This document shows, piece by piece, positions 17,738 to 27,088 of a stretch of 64,000 nucleotides of DNA. Every line of letters starts with the position of its first letter. The first letter of the stretch is position 1. The position numbers and the translations under genes were made by a program. The notes under the pieces are model-generated. The model did not search any database. It worked only from the letters and a program-made list of their open reading frames with translations, and was not told the DNA's origin. The stretch comes from Bosea sp. ANAM02 (GTDB lineage Bacteria > Pseudomonadota > Alphaproteobacteria > Rhizobiales > Beijerinckiaceae), in the NCBI RefSeq assembly GCF_011764485.1, contig NZ_AP022848.1:4120001-4184000 (forward strand), read 5' to 3'.

Positions 17738-18439
17738 TCAGCGACCGCCGGCTGCGACCAGGATCTGCTGCATCGCCGTCTGGCCGCGGCTGCGGGCGTG
17801 CCGGAGCGGGGTGACGCTGTCGCGATCGGCAAGATTCACATCCGCGCCGGCCGCGAGCAAATCCTTGACGATCTGCCGATGCTTTTCCCCGCCATCGCTG
17901 AGGATGATCGCCTCCAGCAGGCCGGTCCAGCCGAGATTGTTGATGTGGTCGACCTTGACGCCCGCCGCGATCAGGGTGCGGACCGTCTCGACATGGCCAC
18001 GCTCGCAGGCGGGGATCAGCGCCGTGCCGCCATAGCGGTTCGTGCTCTTCAGGTCGGCGCCGTGTTCGAGCGTCAGCTTGAGAATGGCGAGATGGCCGCG
18101 CGCGCCGGCATAGAGATAGGGGCTGTCGCTCATCGCGTCCTTGCCATTGACGTCGGCACCGGCCTCGATCAGGACGCGGGCGGCGTCGACGCGGTTCTCA
18201 TGGGTCGCGGTCAGCAGGGCGGTGCGGCCACGCTCGTCGCGGGCGTCGATCGCGGCCCCCTCGGCGATAAGCCGTTTGATCGTGGCGACATCGTCCCTGG
18301 CAGCGGCGGCGTGTAGTCCGGTCTCGATCATGGCTTGTCCGAAGGCTGTCTGCGGGCCGAAGGCCAGCAAGAGAAGAACGAAGGCAAGGATCGGCGACAA
18401 TCGCGGCAATTCCGTCTCCCTGATCGGCGTGGGCGGCAT
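17738..18439 (-). CDS. Exported ankyrin-repeat protein
   Basis: A 233-residue protein with a signal peptide (ILAFVLLLLAFGPQTAFGQA), then five to six ankyrin repeats. Examples are DERGRTALLTATHENRVDAARVLIEAGAD, shortened here as DERGRTALLTATHE, and RYGGTALIPACERGHVETV. It is probably a periplasmic protein-binding scaffold. The ATG at 18439 avoids overlap with the upstream transporter gene; a start at 18469 would overlap it by 8 bp. Partner unknown. Likely co-transcribed with the EamA gene. Confidence 0.82.
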   Translation of the reverse strand: MPPTPIRETELPRLSPILAFVLLLLAFGPQTAFGQAMIETGLHAAAARDDVATIKRLIAEGAAIDARDERGRTALLTATHENRVDAARVLIEAGADVNGKDAMSDSPYLYAGARGHLAILKLTLEHGADLKSTNRYGGTALIPACERGHVETVRTLIAAGVKVDHINNLGWTGLLEAIILSDGGEKHRQIVKDLLAAGADVNLADRDSVTPLRHARSRGQTAMQQILVAAGGR

Positions 18440-18461
18440 TCCCGGCCAGAGACGCGCATCG

Positions 18462-19382
18462 TCAGGCACGGCGGGCGGGTATCATGATCGCGCCGGAGGC
18501 CGCAATCACAAGGCAGAGCCCCAGCCAGTCGGTCGGCGTCGGCCGCTCGCCGAGCAGCAGCACGGAGCCTAAGACGCCGACGGCCGGCACCATCAGCGTG
18601 CCGAGGCTGGCGATGCCCGCCGGCAGGCGCGCCACCACCGTGAACCAGATGAAATAGGCCAGCGCCTGCGCGCCGACGATGTGGAAGCTCAGCGCCGTCA
18701 GCACGCGCGGCGAGAGCAGCTTCGGCACCGGCAGGCCTTCGAAGGCGAGCATGCCGATGCCGGCGACGAGGCCACCGATCAGCAATTGCCAGGCAGCGAT
18801 GGCGAGCGCCGGGGCTGCGACCGGCCAGCGCTTGGTGACGATCGTGCCGAGCGCCCAGCTCACCGCCGCACACAACGCCAGCATCAGGCCGAAGGAGAGC
18901 TGCCCGGCGAGGATGAGCGGCAGGCCGAGACAGACGAGGCCGGCGATGCCGAGCGCGAGCCCAGCCAAGCGCCGGCGATCGAAAGCCTCGCCCAGCACGA
19001 AGCGGGCGAGCAATGTCGCCCAGATCGGCATGGTGAAGGTCAGGATGGCGGCGCGCGAGGTCGGCGCCGCCAATTGCGCGAAGGCGAGCAGCACGTTGAA
19101 GGCGGCGATCGAGAGGAAGCCGGCGACGACCAGTCGCGGCCATTGCCCGCGCGGCACCGCGAGCGGAACACCGCGCGCCAGCGCGATGGCGACGAGGACG
19201 AGCCCCGCGAAGCTCATGCCGGCGGCGCGCAAGGTCCAGGGCGCGATCTCGGTCAGCGAGATCCGCACCGCGGGCCAGTTGAAGCCCCAGAGCAGCCCGA
19301 GCAGGGGGACGAGCAGCAGCGCCCTGCCGGATCGCCCCGCGTCCTCCCGGACGCGCGGCGATTCCGTTCCTTGCTTCAGCAT
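18462..19382 (-). CDS. EamA/DMT-family transporter
   Basis: A 306-residue inner-membrane protein with ten predicted hydrophobic helices in two EamA repeats (first LGLLWGFNWPAVRIS, second AAVSWALGTIVTKRW). Such proteins usually export small metabolites or amino acids; the substrate is not predictable. The ATG at 19382 overlaps a palindromic element of the GCATCG type lying just upstream (19379-19422). A longer open frame upstream of it is non-coding in look. Confidence 0.88.
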   Translation of the reverse strand: MLKQGTESPRVREDAGRSGRALLLVPLLGLLWGFNWPAVRISLTEIAPWTLRAAGMSFAGLVLVAIALARGVPLAVPRGQWPRLVVAGFLSIAAFNVLLAFAQLAAPTSRAAILTFTMPIWATLLARFVLGEAFDRRRLAGLALGIAGLVCLGLPLILAGQLSFGLMLALCAAVSWALGTIVTKRWPVAAPALAIAAWQLLIGGLVAGIGMLAFEGLPVPKLLSPRVLTALSFHIVGAQALAYFIWFTVVARLPAGIASLGTLMVPAVGVLGSVLLLGERPTPTDWLGLCLVIAASGAIMIPARRA

Positions 19383-19422
19383 CGGATACTCCGAAAACCG
19401 GTTCCCACTTTTCGGTCGATGC
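19379..19422 (-). repeat. GCATCG-type palindromic element (family 2)
   Basis: Ends GCATCG/CGATGC enclose the core AAGTGGGAACCGGTTTTCGG on the minus strand. The same core occurs at 33483-33527 and 35746-35786, with a divergent relative at 62977-63041. Here it covers the EamA start codon region. Confidence 0.75.
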
Positions 19423-19437
19423 CCGGCTTCCCCGCGC

Positions 19438-20727
19438 TCACCCCGCGATGCTTTCGAGCCCGCACCATTCGGCGACGAAGAGCGCCATGGCACCGGTGAT
19501 GCGCTTCACCGAGGCGAGGCTGACGCGCTCGTCGAAGGCGTGGATATTCTCGCCCATCGGGCCGTAGCAGAGCGCCGGGATCTTGTCGTAGAGCGCATGG
19601 ACGCGGGTATCGAGATAGGCCGCCGTCATGAAGCTCTTGAGCGGCCTGCCGAGCGCTGCCTCATGGGCGCGGGCGAGCACGGCCTCCGCCTCGCTGCCGG
19701 GCGCCAGCACATAGCCCTCGGCCCAGAAGCCGTTGAAAGTGACCTTCGGCGGGTTGTTCGCCAGGAAGGAATCGGCGCGCGCCGCCTCGCGGATGCAATC
19801 CTCGATGCGCTGCGCCGTCTCCTTGGCGGTGACGCCGGGATAGAGGCCGACGCGGCAATCGACACGGCACCAGCAGGGCACGGAGGAGGCCCAGTCGCCG
19901 CCCTCGATCTTGCCGATATTCAGGTTGATCGGGTGGGGATCGTCCTCGAAATGCTCGCGGCCCGCCTTCTCGAGATTGAACTGCTCCTCGAGCTTGCGCA
20001 AAGCCGCGACGACGCGATAGGCGGCGTCGATCGCATTGGCGCCGGTACCCATCTCTCGGACATGGGCGGGGATGCCGCGCACCTCGAACTGGAACCAGAG
20101 CACGCCGGCATTGGCACGGGCGAGCATCTCGTATTCCGGCTCGGGGATCAGCGCGGCCTCGGCGCGGTAGCCGCGCAGATGCGTCATCAGCGCGCCGTTG
20201 CCGGTCGATTCCTCCTCGACGACGGATTCGACATAGACGGTCGCCGCCGGCTGCATGCCGATGCGGCGGAGTGCATCGAGGCAGAAGAGATTGGCGGCGG
20301 AGCCGGCCTTCATGTCGGCGCTGCCGCGGCCATACATCCAGTCGCCCTCGATCACGGGATCGAAGGGCGCGTGCTTCCATTGATCGGCGGGGCCGGCCGG
20401 GACGACATCGACATGGGCCTGCAGGATCAGCGAGCGGCCCTTCTCCTCGCGGGGGCGATGGATGCCGACGACGATGGGGGCTTCGGAATGCGTGTCGGAG
20501 AACGGCGCCCCGCCGGGATGGGCTGCGATCAGCTCCTTGTCCATGGCGAAGCGGTCCATGGTGAAGCCGCGCTGCTTCATCGCCCGGAAGATGAAGTCCT
20601 GCACCGTGTGCTCCTGCCCGCGGGTCGAGGCGAAGCGGACCAGTTCCTGCGTATAGGCGACCTGCTCGTCGAAGCCCGCCTCGACGGCGGCGAGAATCTT
20701 GTCACGCAAGGCGGGATCGAGAGGCAT
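19438..20727 (-). CDS. ArgE/DapE-family deacylase (M20 metallopeptidase)
   Basis: A 429-residue zinc-dependent amidohydrolase. Metal ligands: AHVDVVP, DMKAG and EEESTGNG, with a later catalytic-domain histidine region near GENIHAFDE. Family members remove acyl groups from amino acids or cleave small peptides. The ATG at 20727 has AAGGAG seven bases upstream, deciding the start. It is the last gene of a leftward run with a peptide-type ABC importer, so it probably processes the imported compound (inference). Confidence 0.87.
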   Translation of the reverse strand: MPLDPALRDKILAAVEAGFDEQVAYTQELVRFASTRGQEHTVQDFIFRAMKQRGFTMDRFAMDKELIAAHPGGAPFSDTHSEAPIVVGIHRPREEKGRSLILQAHVDVVPAGPADQWKHAPFDPVIEGDWMYGRGSADMKAGSAANLFCLDALRRIGMQPAATVYVESVVEEESTGNGALMTHLRGYRAEAALIPEPEYEMLARANAGVLWFQFEVRGIPAHVREMGTGANAIDAAYRVVAALRKLEEQFNLEKAGREHFEDDPHPINLNIGKIEGGDWASSVPCWCRVDCRVGLYPGVTAKETAQRIEDCIREAARADSFLANNPPKVTFNGFWAEGYVLAPGSEAEAVLARAHEAALGRPLKSFMTAAYLDTRVHALYDKIPALCYGPMGENIHAFDERVSLASVKRITGAMALFVAEWCGLESIAG

Positions 20728-20754
20728 GGGCGGGATCTCCTTTAGGCCAAATCC

Positions 20755-20842
20755 GTCATGCTCGGCCTCGTGCCGAGCATCCACGCCTTGCGACATGGGT
20801 GAAGGGAAAGACGTGGACGGTCGGGACAAGCCCAACCATGAC
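20755..20842. repeat. Palindromic element, GTCATGCTCG subfamily
   Basis: Begins GTCATGCTCGG and ends CAACCATGAC, with two hairpins. It is closely similar to the copy at 23344-23434. It lies within the transport operon, between the ABC ATPase and the deacylase. Confidence 0.8.
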
Positions 20843-20858
20843 GCGGAGCGCTGCCCTA

Positions 20859-22478
20859 TTAGTGCCCGAAGCGCCCGCCGCCCGGCACCGCCGCCAACAG
20901 TTGCCGCGTATACGCGTGCTGCGGGTCGGCGAAGATTGCGGCGGTCGGGCCGCTCTCGACGATGCGCCCGCGCTGCATCACTGCGATACGGTCGCAGATC
21001 TGCGCGGCGACGCGCAGGTCATGCGTGACGAACAGGATGGCGAGGCCGAGCCGGCTCTGGATATCCTTGATCAAGGTGAGGATCTGGGCCTGCACGGAGA
21101 CGTCGAGCGCGGAGACCGCCTCGTCCGCGACCAGTACGTCCGGCTCCAGCGCGAGCGCCCGCGCAATGCCGACGCGCTGGCGCTGGCCGCCCGAGAATTC
21201 ATGCGGGTAGCGGTCGATCGCATTGGCGGAAAGGCCGACGAGCTCCAGCAACTCGCTGGCCCGCGCCAAAGCCTCCTTGCGCGGCGTGCCGTGGGCGACC
21301 GGGCCGTCCGAGATGATGCGTCCGACTGTCTGGCGCGGATTGAGAGAGGCGAAGGGGTCCTGGAAGACCATCTGGATGCGCTTGCGCTGGCGGCGCAATT
21401 CGGCCGGCTTCAGTTCGGAGAGGACGAGGTCGCCGAGCGCGATGCGGCCGCGGTCGGGCTCGATCAGGCGCAGGCAGCAACGCCCGACCGTCGACTTGCC
21501 GGAGCCGGATTCGCCGACGAGGCCGAGCGTCTCGCCGCGCACCAGCGCGAAGGAGATGTCGTCGGCCGCCTTGACCTCGCGCGCGACACCGAAGAGCGAG
21601 CGCTTGCGATAGGTCTTGCCGAGCCCCTCGACGCTGATGACCGGGGCGGTGTCCGGCAGCGGCGGCAGTACGGCCGGCGTCAGCGAGGGCACTGCGGCGA
21701 GCAGCTTCTGCGTATACGGATGCACTGGTGAGCCGAGCACCTGATCGGCCGTGCCCTCCTCGACCAGAACGCCCTTCTCCAGCACGGCGATGCGGTCCGC
21801 GATCTCGGCGACCACGCCCATGTCATGGGTGATGAACAGAACGGCCGTGCCGTGGCGATGACGCAGGTTGTCGATCAGCTTGAGGATCTGCGCCTGGGTG
21901 GTGACGTCGAGCGCGGTCGTCGGCTCGTCGGCGATCAGGAGTTTGGGCTCCAGCGCGAGCGCCATCGCGATCATCACGCGCTGACGCTGGCCGCCGGAGA
22001 GCTCGTGCGGATAGGCCTTGGCGAGGCGCGGCGGATCAGGCAGGCCGACCTCGGTCAGGAGTTCGATGGCGCGGGTCCGCCGGGTCGCCTTGTCGTGCAG
22101 GCCATGGGCCTCGAAGGTTTCGACGATCTGGTCGGAGATGCGCATGACCGGGTTCAGCGAAGTCATCGGCTCCTGGAAGATCATGCCGACCTCGCGGCCG
22201 CGCACGTCCTGCATCGCCTGTTCGCCGAGGGCGAGGATATCTCGTCCCGCGAGCCGGATCGCGCCGGCGACCGGCTTCACCGCCTTGGGCAGGAGTCCCA
22301 TCACGGCATGGGCGATCATCGACTTGCCCGAGCCGGATTCGCCGACGACGCAGAGCGTTTCGCCGGGCTGGATGGCGAGCGAGACCTTCTCGACCGCATT
22401 GGCGCGGTCGGCCATTGCCGGCAATGCCAGCGTCAGACCTTCGATGGAGAGCGCGGGAGCGGTCGCTGGCGCCATCAT
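20859..22478 (-). CDS. Peptide-type ABC transporter, fused double ATPase (DppD-DppF-like)
   Basis: A 539-residue cytosolic protein with two complete nucleotide-binding domains. NBD1: GESGSGKSM, signature [12 protein letters not shown], Walker [16 protein letters not shown]2: [39 protein letters not shown]. Each ends with the oligopeptide-family motif after the H-loop (VHPYTQKLL and HAYTRQLLA). It powers import through the two permeases upstream. Its ATG (22478) overlaps the permease stop (ATGA), showing tight coupling. Confidence 0.95.
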   Translation of the reverse strand: MMAPATAPALSIEGLTLALPAMADRANAVEKVSLAIQPGETLCVVGESGSGKSMIAHAVMGLLPKAVKPVAGAIRLAGRDILALGEQAMQDVRGREVGMIFQEPMTSLNPVMRISDQIVETFEAHGLHDKATRRTRAIELLTEVGLPDPPRLAKAYPHELSGGQRQRVMIAMALALEPKLLIADEPTTALDVTTQAQILKLIDNLRHRHGTAVLFITHDMGVVAEIADRIAVLEKGVLVEEGTADQVLGSPVHPYTQKLLAAVPSLTPAVLPPLPDTAPVISVEGLGKTYRKRSLFGVAREVKAADDISFALVRGETLGLVGESGSGKSTVGRCCLRLIEPDRGRIALGDLVLSELKPAELRRQRKRIQMVFQDPFASLNPRQTVGRIISDGPVAHGTPRKEALARASELLELVGLSANAIDRYPHEFSGGQRQRVGIARALALEPDVLVADEAVSALDVSVQAQILTLIKDIQSRLGLAILFVTHDLRVAAQICDRIAVMQRGRIVESGPTAAIFADPQHAYTRQLLAAVPGGGRFGH

Positions 22479-23311
22479 TCCCGCCCCCTGGCCAGGCGCG
22501 GATTCAGGGCATCGTTCAGCCCCTCGCCGGCGAGGTTGAGCGCGAGCACCGTCAGGAAGATCGCGAAGCCCGGGAAGAACGAGATCCACCAGGCGTCGAG
22601 CAGGCGCGTGCGGCCGGCACCGACCATGTAGCCCCAGCTCATCAGGTTGGGATCACCCAGTCCGAGGAAGGAGAGCGAGGATTCCAGCAGGATCGCCGAG
22701 CCGATCATCAGCGAACCCATGACGATGATTGGCGCTATGGTGTTGGGCAGGACCTGGCTGAAGATGATGCGCGGCGTCGACTGACCGATGGTGACGGCCG
22801 CCTGGACATATTCGCGACTCCGCAGCGATAGCACCTCCCCTCGCACCAATCGCGCCACGGGTGGCCAACTGACCACGCCGATCGCCAGCACGATCGAGCC
22901 GAGCTGCGGCTGCAGGATCGCGACCAGCACGATGGCGAGGGCGAAGGAGGGAATGGTCTGGAAGAACTCGGTGAAGCGCATCAGCGCATCATCAATGAGC
23001 CCCCCCGCATAGCCGGCGACCGCGCCGAGCGGCACGCCGATCACCAGCGCCACCAGCGTCGAGACCACGCCGATCATCAGCGAGACGCGCGCGCCATGGA
23101 CGAGGCCGGCGGCGAGGTTGCGGCCGAGCGTGTCGGTGCCGAGCGGAAAGCGCTCGTTGACGAAGGGCGCAAGGAAGGGCCGCGCCACCGGGCGCCAGGG
23201 CGATTGCGGATAGAGCGTCGGCGCCAGGATCGCGAAGGCGACGACGGCGAGCAGGATGAGGATGCCGATGACGGCGCCGCGATTGCGGACAAAGCGCTTG
23301 AGGAAGTTCAA
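22475..23311 (-). CDS. Peptide-type ABC transporter permease (DppC-like)
   Basis: A 278-residue inner-membrane permease with an N-terminal TM helix (GAVIGILILLAVVAFAILAP), the family's FPLGTDTLGRN segment and five more helices. The ATPase-coupling loop (EYVQAAVTIGQSTPRIIFSQ) and the typical SSLSFLGLGDP block are present. It pairs with the DppB-like permease upstream and overlaps the ATPase gene by four bases. Confidence 0.95.
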   Translation of the reverse strand: MNFLKRFVRNRGAVIGILILLAVVAFAILAPTLYPQSPWRPVARPFLAPFVNERFPLGTDTLGRNLAAGLVHGARVSLMIGVVSTLVALVIGVPLGAVAGYAGGLIDDALMRFTEFFQTIPSFALAIVLVAILQPQLGSIVLAIGVVSWPPVARLVRGEVLSLRSREYVQAAVTIGQSTPRIIFSQVLPNTIAPIIVMGSLMIGSAILLESSLSFLGLGDPNLMSWGYMVGAGRTRLLDAWWISFFPGFAIFLTVLALNLAGEGLNDALNPRLARGRE

Positions 23312-23343
23312 GGAAGCGCCTCCGGCATTCTGACTCGTTCGAC

Positions 23344-23434
23344 GTCATGCTCGCCCTTGTGGCGAGCATCCACGTCTTGAACACGGGTTTCGACGAGGGA
23401 AGACGTGGATGGTCGGGACAAGCCCGACCATGAC
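23344..23434. repeat. Palindromic element, GTCATGCTCG subfamily
   Basis: Bounded by GTCAT and ATGAC; arms TGCTCGCC/GGCGAGCA and GGTCGGG/CCCGACC. Same subfamily as 20755-20842. It fills the gap between the two permease genes of one operon. Confidence 0.82.
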
Positions 23435-23447
23435 GGGAAGGGCCTGT

Positions 23448-24425
23448 TCATGCGTGCGCCTCGATGCGCGGATCGACGATCCGGTAGACCAGATCGGTCG
23501 CGATGTTGAAGCAGACGACCATCGCCGAGGAGACGAAGAAGACACCGAGCAGGACGGAATAGTCGCGCTGGACCAGCGCGTCGAACATCAGGCGACCGAT
23601 GCCGGGCCAGGCGAAGACGGTCTCGGTCAGGACCGCGCCGCCGACGAGCTGGCCGGCCTGCAATCCCGCCAGCGTCACCACCGGCAGGATGGCGTTGCGG
23701 GCGACATGCCGGCGCCAGACGCGCGGCTGCGAGACACCCTTGGCTCGCGCGGTCTTGACGAAATCGGCGCCCGCCACCTCCAGCATCGAAGCGCGCATCA
23801 TCCGGGCATAGAGCGCCGTGAAGAACAGGCCGAGCGTCAGCGAAGGCAGGATGAGGTGCTGGCCGATATCGAGAGCCCGCGACAAGCCGGTATAGTTCGC
23901 GCCGATGGTCTCGTAGCCGACATTGGGCACGAGCCCGAGCTTCAGCGCGAAGACGATCTGGCTCATCAGCGCGATCCAGAACAGCGGCGTCGCATAGAAG
24001 ATCAGCGCGAGCGCGGTGATCAGGCTGTCCGACCATTTGCCGGCTCGGCGGGCGGCGAGCGCGCCCATCGCCGTGCCGGCGACGAGCGAGACCAGGAAGG
24101 CCGCGCCCGTCAGCAGCAGCGTCGCCGGCAGGCGTTCCATGATCAGATTCAGCACCGGCTGCTGCTGGCGATAGCTGAAGCCGAGATCGAAGCTGAGATA
24201 GCCCTTCAGATAGATCCAGAGCTGGGTCAGGAAGGGCTGGTCCAGACCGAAACGGGCGCGCAACTGTTCGAGCAATTGCGCATCGGCGGCGCCGGCCTCG
24301 CCGGCGAGCACCTGCGCGGGATCGCCCGGTGCGGCGCGGATCAGCAGGAAGTTCAGCACGGCGATGGCGAAGAGGACGAGAACGCCCTTCACGAGCCGGC
24401 CGGCGAGAAACTGCGCGAGATTCAT
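23448..24425 (-). CDS. Peptide-type ABC transporter permease (DppB-like)
   Basis: A 325-residue permease with six TM helices: first GVLVLFAIAVLNFLLIRAAPGDP, shown here by its family block RAAPGDPA. The coupling loop DFVKTARAKGVSQPRVWRRH and the conserved TETVFAWPGIGRL are clear. It forms the transmembrane pore with the DppC-like permease. A 22-bp gap to repeat sequence separates it from its partner. Confidence 0.95.
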   Translation of the reverse strand: MNLAQFLAGRLVKGVLVLFAIAVLNFLLIRAAPGDPAQVLAGEAGAADAQLLEQLRARFGLDQPFLTQLWIYLKGYLSFDLGFSYRQQQPVLNLIMERLPATLLLTGAAFLVSLVAGTAMGALAARRAGKWSDSLITALALIFYATPLFWIALMSQIVFALKLGLVPNVGYETIGANYTGLSRALDIGQHLILPSLTLGLFFTALYARMMRASMLEVAGADFVKTARAKGVSQPRVWRRHVARNAILPVVTLAGLQAGQLVGGAVLTETVFAWPGIGRLMFDALVQRDYSVLLGVFFVSSAMVVCFNIATDLVYRIVDPRIEAHA

Positions 24426-24445
24426 TCAGGACTTTCGTAAAGCCT

Positions 24446-24571
24446 GTCATCCCGCGTGCGCTGCGGCGCGAAGTGCCGCTGCGCAGACGCGGGACCGTCG
24501 TCGGATGGGGCGGCCTCGTAGGCCAACCCCGATGCGATCCCGGATCGCCGACTTGCGGCGTCCGGGATGAC
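24446..24571. repeat. Long palindromic element, GTCAT...ATGAC family
   Basis: A 126-bp element with a first hairpin CCCGCGT/ACGCGGG and a last hairpin CCCGGAT/TCCGGGAT ending in ATGAC. A variant inner segment makes it longer than the 105-bp copies. It lies between the binding-protein gene and the first permease gene. Confidence 0.75.
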
Positions 24572-24579
24572 ACGCACGG

Positions 24580-26151
24580 TCACTCCTTCGAGGCGTCGCG
24601 GAAGCCGTCGTTCACGCCGATGCCGGTGGTGACGAGGTTCTTGATGTTGCAGCGGTAGATGGTCGGAAAATCCATCTCGAGCAGCCAGAGCACCGGCACT
24701 TCGTCGACCAGCAGTTTCTGCACCTTGGTGTAGAGTTCCTGGCGATCCTTGTCGGTCGGCGCGATTGCCGCCGCGGCGAAGAGCTTGTCGACCTCGGGGT
24801 TCACATAGGCGCCCTGGTTGCCGAAGGGATTGCCCTTGATGATGTTGGTCGAGATGTAGTTGCGCGCCACGCCGATGGCGGGGTCGCCGAGCTGATAGAG
24901 GAAGTTGAAGGTCAGGTCGAAATCGCCGTTCGAAGCCTTTTGGGTCCAGCCGGCGACGTCGGTCGTCTCGATGGCGATGTTGATCCCGGCATCGGCGAAG
25001 TTCTGCTTGATCGCCTCCGCCCAGCGGTTCCAGGTCTCGCCGTAGGGCAGGGCCAGAATCTTCAGCGGCTCGCCCTTGTAGCCGGAGGCCTTGATCAGCT
25101 CCTTCGCCTTGGCGACGTCATAGGTGTATTTCGGCACATCGGCCGAGTAGAACCGGGTCTTGGAGGAGATCGGCCCGGTCGGGAGCTTCCCGAGACCGTC
25201 CCAGACGACATCCTTCCCGAATTCGCGGTCGATCGCATACATCATGCCTTGGCGGAACTGCTTGTTGGCCAGCGGCCCGCCCTTGGCGATGTTGACGGTG
25301 AGCCAGGCATGGGGAGCAAACATCTCCCAGCCCTTCGTCGTGACGCAGCTATTGGGCAGCTTGGACAGCCGCTTGACATCGTAGACATCGACCGAGCCGC
25401 CGGGCAGCACATCGACCTTGCCCGTCTCGTAGGCAACGGCACGGGCGGCTGCATCGGGAATGATCTGCCAGTAGATTTCTTCGACGCTCGGCTTGCCCTT
25501 CATCCAGTAATCCTCGTTCCGGACGAGGTGGATATACGAACCCTTCTTCCATTCCTTGAACTTGAAGGGGCCGGTGCCGATCGGCGTGTTGTTGGCGGGG
25601 TTCGCGCGGTAATCCGTGCCGTCATAGATGTGCTTGGGGATCATCGGCGCGGAGGCGACCTCCTGCGTCATGATCATCGGGCCGAAGGGCTGCTTCAGCG
25701 TGATCTTCACGGTGAGATCATCGACCTTCTCGATCTTCTCGACCTGGGCGTTGACGATCGGGCGCCAGCGCGGATGGACCTCGCGCAGGAACTTGTCGAG
25801 GGTGAAGACGACGTCGTCGGCCGTGAACGGCTTGCCGTCATGCCATTTCACGCCTTCCTGGAGCTTGAAGGTGTAGGTCTTGGCGTCCGGCGATATCTCC
25901 CAGCTCTTGGCGAGCGAGGGCTGCGGCTCGAGCTTCTCGTTATAGCGCAGCAGCGATTCGTAGATGTTGCCGGCGACCATGTTGGTCGGGCCGTTCTGGT
26001 TGAGGCCCTGCATCAGCATCGGCGGCTCGGGCTGGACGACGACATGGACCGTCCCGCCCTTCTTCGACTCCTGGGCCTGGGCCATGCCCAAGGCAAAGAC
26101 CGACGCCGCCAGCGCCAAACCGAACCGCAACCCCATCGTCCTGACCATCAT
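24580..26151 (-). CDS. ABC transporter solute-binding protein, family 5 (peptide type)
   Basis: A 523-residue periplasmic binding protein. Signal peptide LRFGLALAASVFALGMAQAQ is followed by the mature domain. Family 5 blocks seen: LAKSWEISPDAKTYTFKLQEGVKWHDG (key part KWHDGKPFTADDVVFT), YDVKRLSKLPN, and the FRQGMMYAIDR region. It is the first gene of the importer operon and delivers the ligand to the two permeases. The ligand may be an oligopeptide or another compound; the linked ArgE/DapE deacylase fits an acylated amino acid or peptide. Start at 26151 (MMVRTMG); 26148 or 26136 are also possible. Confidence 0.93.
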   Translation of the reverse strand: MMVRTMGLRFGLALAASVFALGMAQAQESKKGGTVHVVVQPEPPMLMQGLNQNGPTNMVAGNIYESLLRYNEKLEPQPSLAKSWEISPDAKTYTFKLQEGVKWHDGKPFTADDVVFTLDKFLREVHPRWRPIVNAQVEKIEKVDDLTVKITLKQPFGPMIMTQEVASAPMIPKHIYDGTDYRANPANNTPIGTGPFKFKEWKKGSYIHLVRNEDYWMKGKPSVEEIYWQIIPDAAARAVAYETGKVDVLPGGSVDVYDVKRLSKLPNSCVTTKGWEMFAPHAWLTVNIAKGGPLANKQFRQGMMYAIDREFGKDVVWDGLGKLPTGPISSKTRFYSADVPKYTYDVAKAKELIKASGYKGEPLKILALPYGETWNRWAEAIKQNFADAGINIAIETTDVAGWTQKASNGDFDLTFNFLYQLGDPAIGVARNYISTNIIKGNPFGNQGAYVNPEVDKLFAAAAIAPTDKDRQELYTKVQKLLVDEVPVLWLLEMDFPTIYRCNIKNLVTTGIGVNDGFRDASKE

Positions 26152-26307
26152 CCGCCTGTTCCCCTGTCCCGTGCCTAGATCATATCGTTTGAATCGGATC
26201 CGTTCGGATCGTCCGGTGCCATCGCACCCGATCATGCGTCTCTTGGCAAGCGCCGCGCCAAGAGACGCGGCGAGGAAAACAGAAAAGGCCGGATGCGACG
26301 CTGCGCG

Positions 26308-26922
26308 TCAGCGGAGCTCCTCGACATAGGTGGCGACGAAGCGGACGAGCTCGCTCTGCCGGGCCGTTCCGGTCTTGGCGAAGAGGCGCTGGAGATGGGT
26401 CCGGGCCGTGGTCGGCGCGATGCCCAGCCGCTTTGCGGCGATGATCGTGTCGAGACCCTCGACCATCAGCGCGAGCATGCGCTCCTCGGTCGGCGTCAGG
26501 CCGCAGGCCTCGCCGACCCGGGCGACGTTGCGATCGATCGCACTCTCGGGGTCGTCGACCGTCAGCACGAACAATTCGATGCTGGCGAGATGGACCGCGT
26601 CGACCGCGATCTGCCGGCCGCTGCGCAGCACCAGAGGCAGCCGCGTCTCGCCGGCCGCAGTGCCATTGCGGCAGCGCTTCAGCCAGACCTGCAATCGCGC
26701 CATGAAATCCTTGTCACAGGCGGTGAAGCGGTCGAGCCCGCCGAGCCCGTCGCGCGCCAGCGCCTCCGCGCCGCGATTGCCGAAACGCTGGTTCAGCTCG
26801 GCATCGATCACGAAAACCGGCCTGGAGGCGCGCCCGAAGGCCTCGGGAGGCACGTCATGGCGCGGAGGAAACGGGGTGTAGCTCGTTCGGCCGACTATCG
26901 AAACGTGAAGCGACATCGCCAT
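26308..26922 (-). CDS. LuxR-type HTH regulator with PAS-like sensor region
   Basis: About 204 residues. An N-terminal PAS-like part (RPVFVIDAELNQRFGNRGAEAL) precedes a C-terminal LuxR helix-turn-helix (LTPTEERMLALMVEGLDTIIA, then TTARTHLQRLFAKTGTARQSEL). The last block matches the regulator at 28981-30120 (TARTHL-R-F-KT-T-QS-LV), so the two share a HTH ancestry. Start uncertain: 26922 is spaced best from a GGG-rich ribosome site; 27033 and 26928 are alternatives. It follows the binding-protein gene's promoter side and may control the importer operon (positional inference). Confidence 0.8.
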   Translation of the reverse strand: MAMSLHVSIVGRTSYTPFPPRHDVPPEAFGRASRPVFVIDAELNQRFGNRGAEALARDGLGGLDRFTACDKDFMARLQVWLKRCRNGTAAGETRLPLVLRSGRQIAVDAVHLASIELFVLTVDDPESAIDRNVARVGEACGLTPTEERMLALMVEGLDTIIAAKRLGIAPTTARTHLQRLFAKTGTARQSELVRFVATYVEELR

Positions 26923-27013
26923 ATCCATCCCTGCAATCGAAGGATCGCCGCACCGTGTCGCCGGGCAATAGAGGCCGGCGGGATGCAGCTCCGTCTCCCT
27001 TGGTCGCAGCGAG

Positions 27014-27068
27014 CCGCGGACAGGTTCAAACATCTTTCGGGTTTTGGACTGCTATTGGATGTCCGCGG
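27014..27068. promoter_or_regulatory. Candidate regulator site: 11-bp-spaced TTGGA direct repeat inside an inverted repeat
   Basis: TTTGGACTGCTATTGGAT (27043-27060) contains TTGGA twice, 11 bp apart. It is framed by CCGCGGAC (27014-27021) and GTCCGCGG (27061-27068). A near-copy of the direct repeat lies at 28885-28902 upstream of the second LuxR-type gene. Spacing of one helical turn suits a DNA-binding protein. Confidence 0.4.
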
Positions 27069-27088
27069 CGCGCCTCGACAACGGGCCG

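Noticed and set aside
18679..20745. 688-codon plus-strand frame
   Set aside because: Antisense to the EamA transporter and the deacylase, both well supported. Treated as a shadow.
26160..26200. Motif ATCATATCGTTTGAATCGGA upstream of the peptide-binding protein
   Set aside because: It resembles a repeat seen in related genomes, but only one copy is in the window and no pairing partner is clear.
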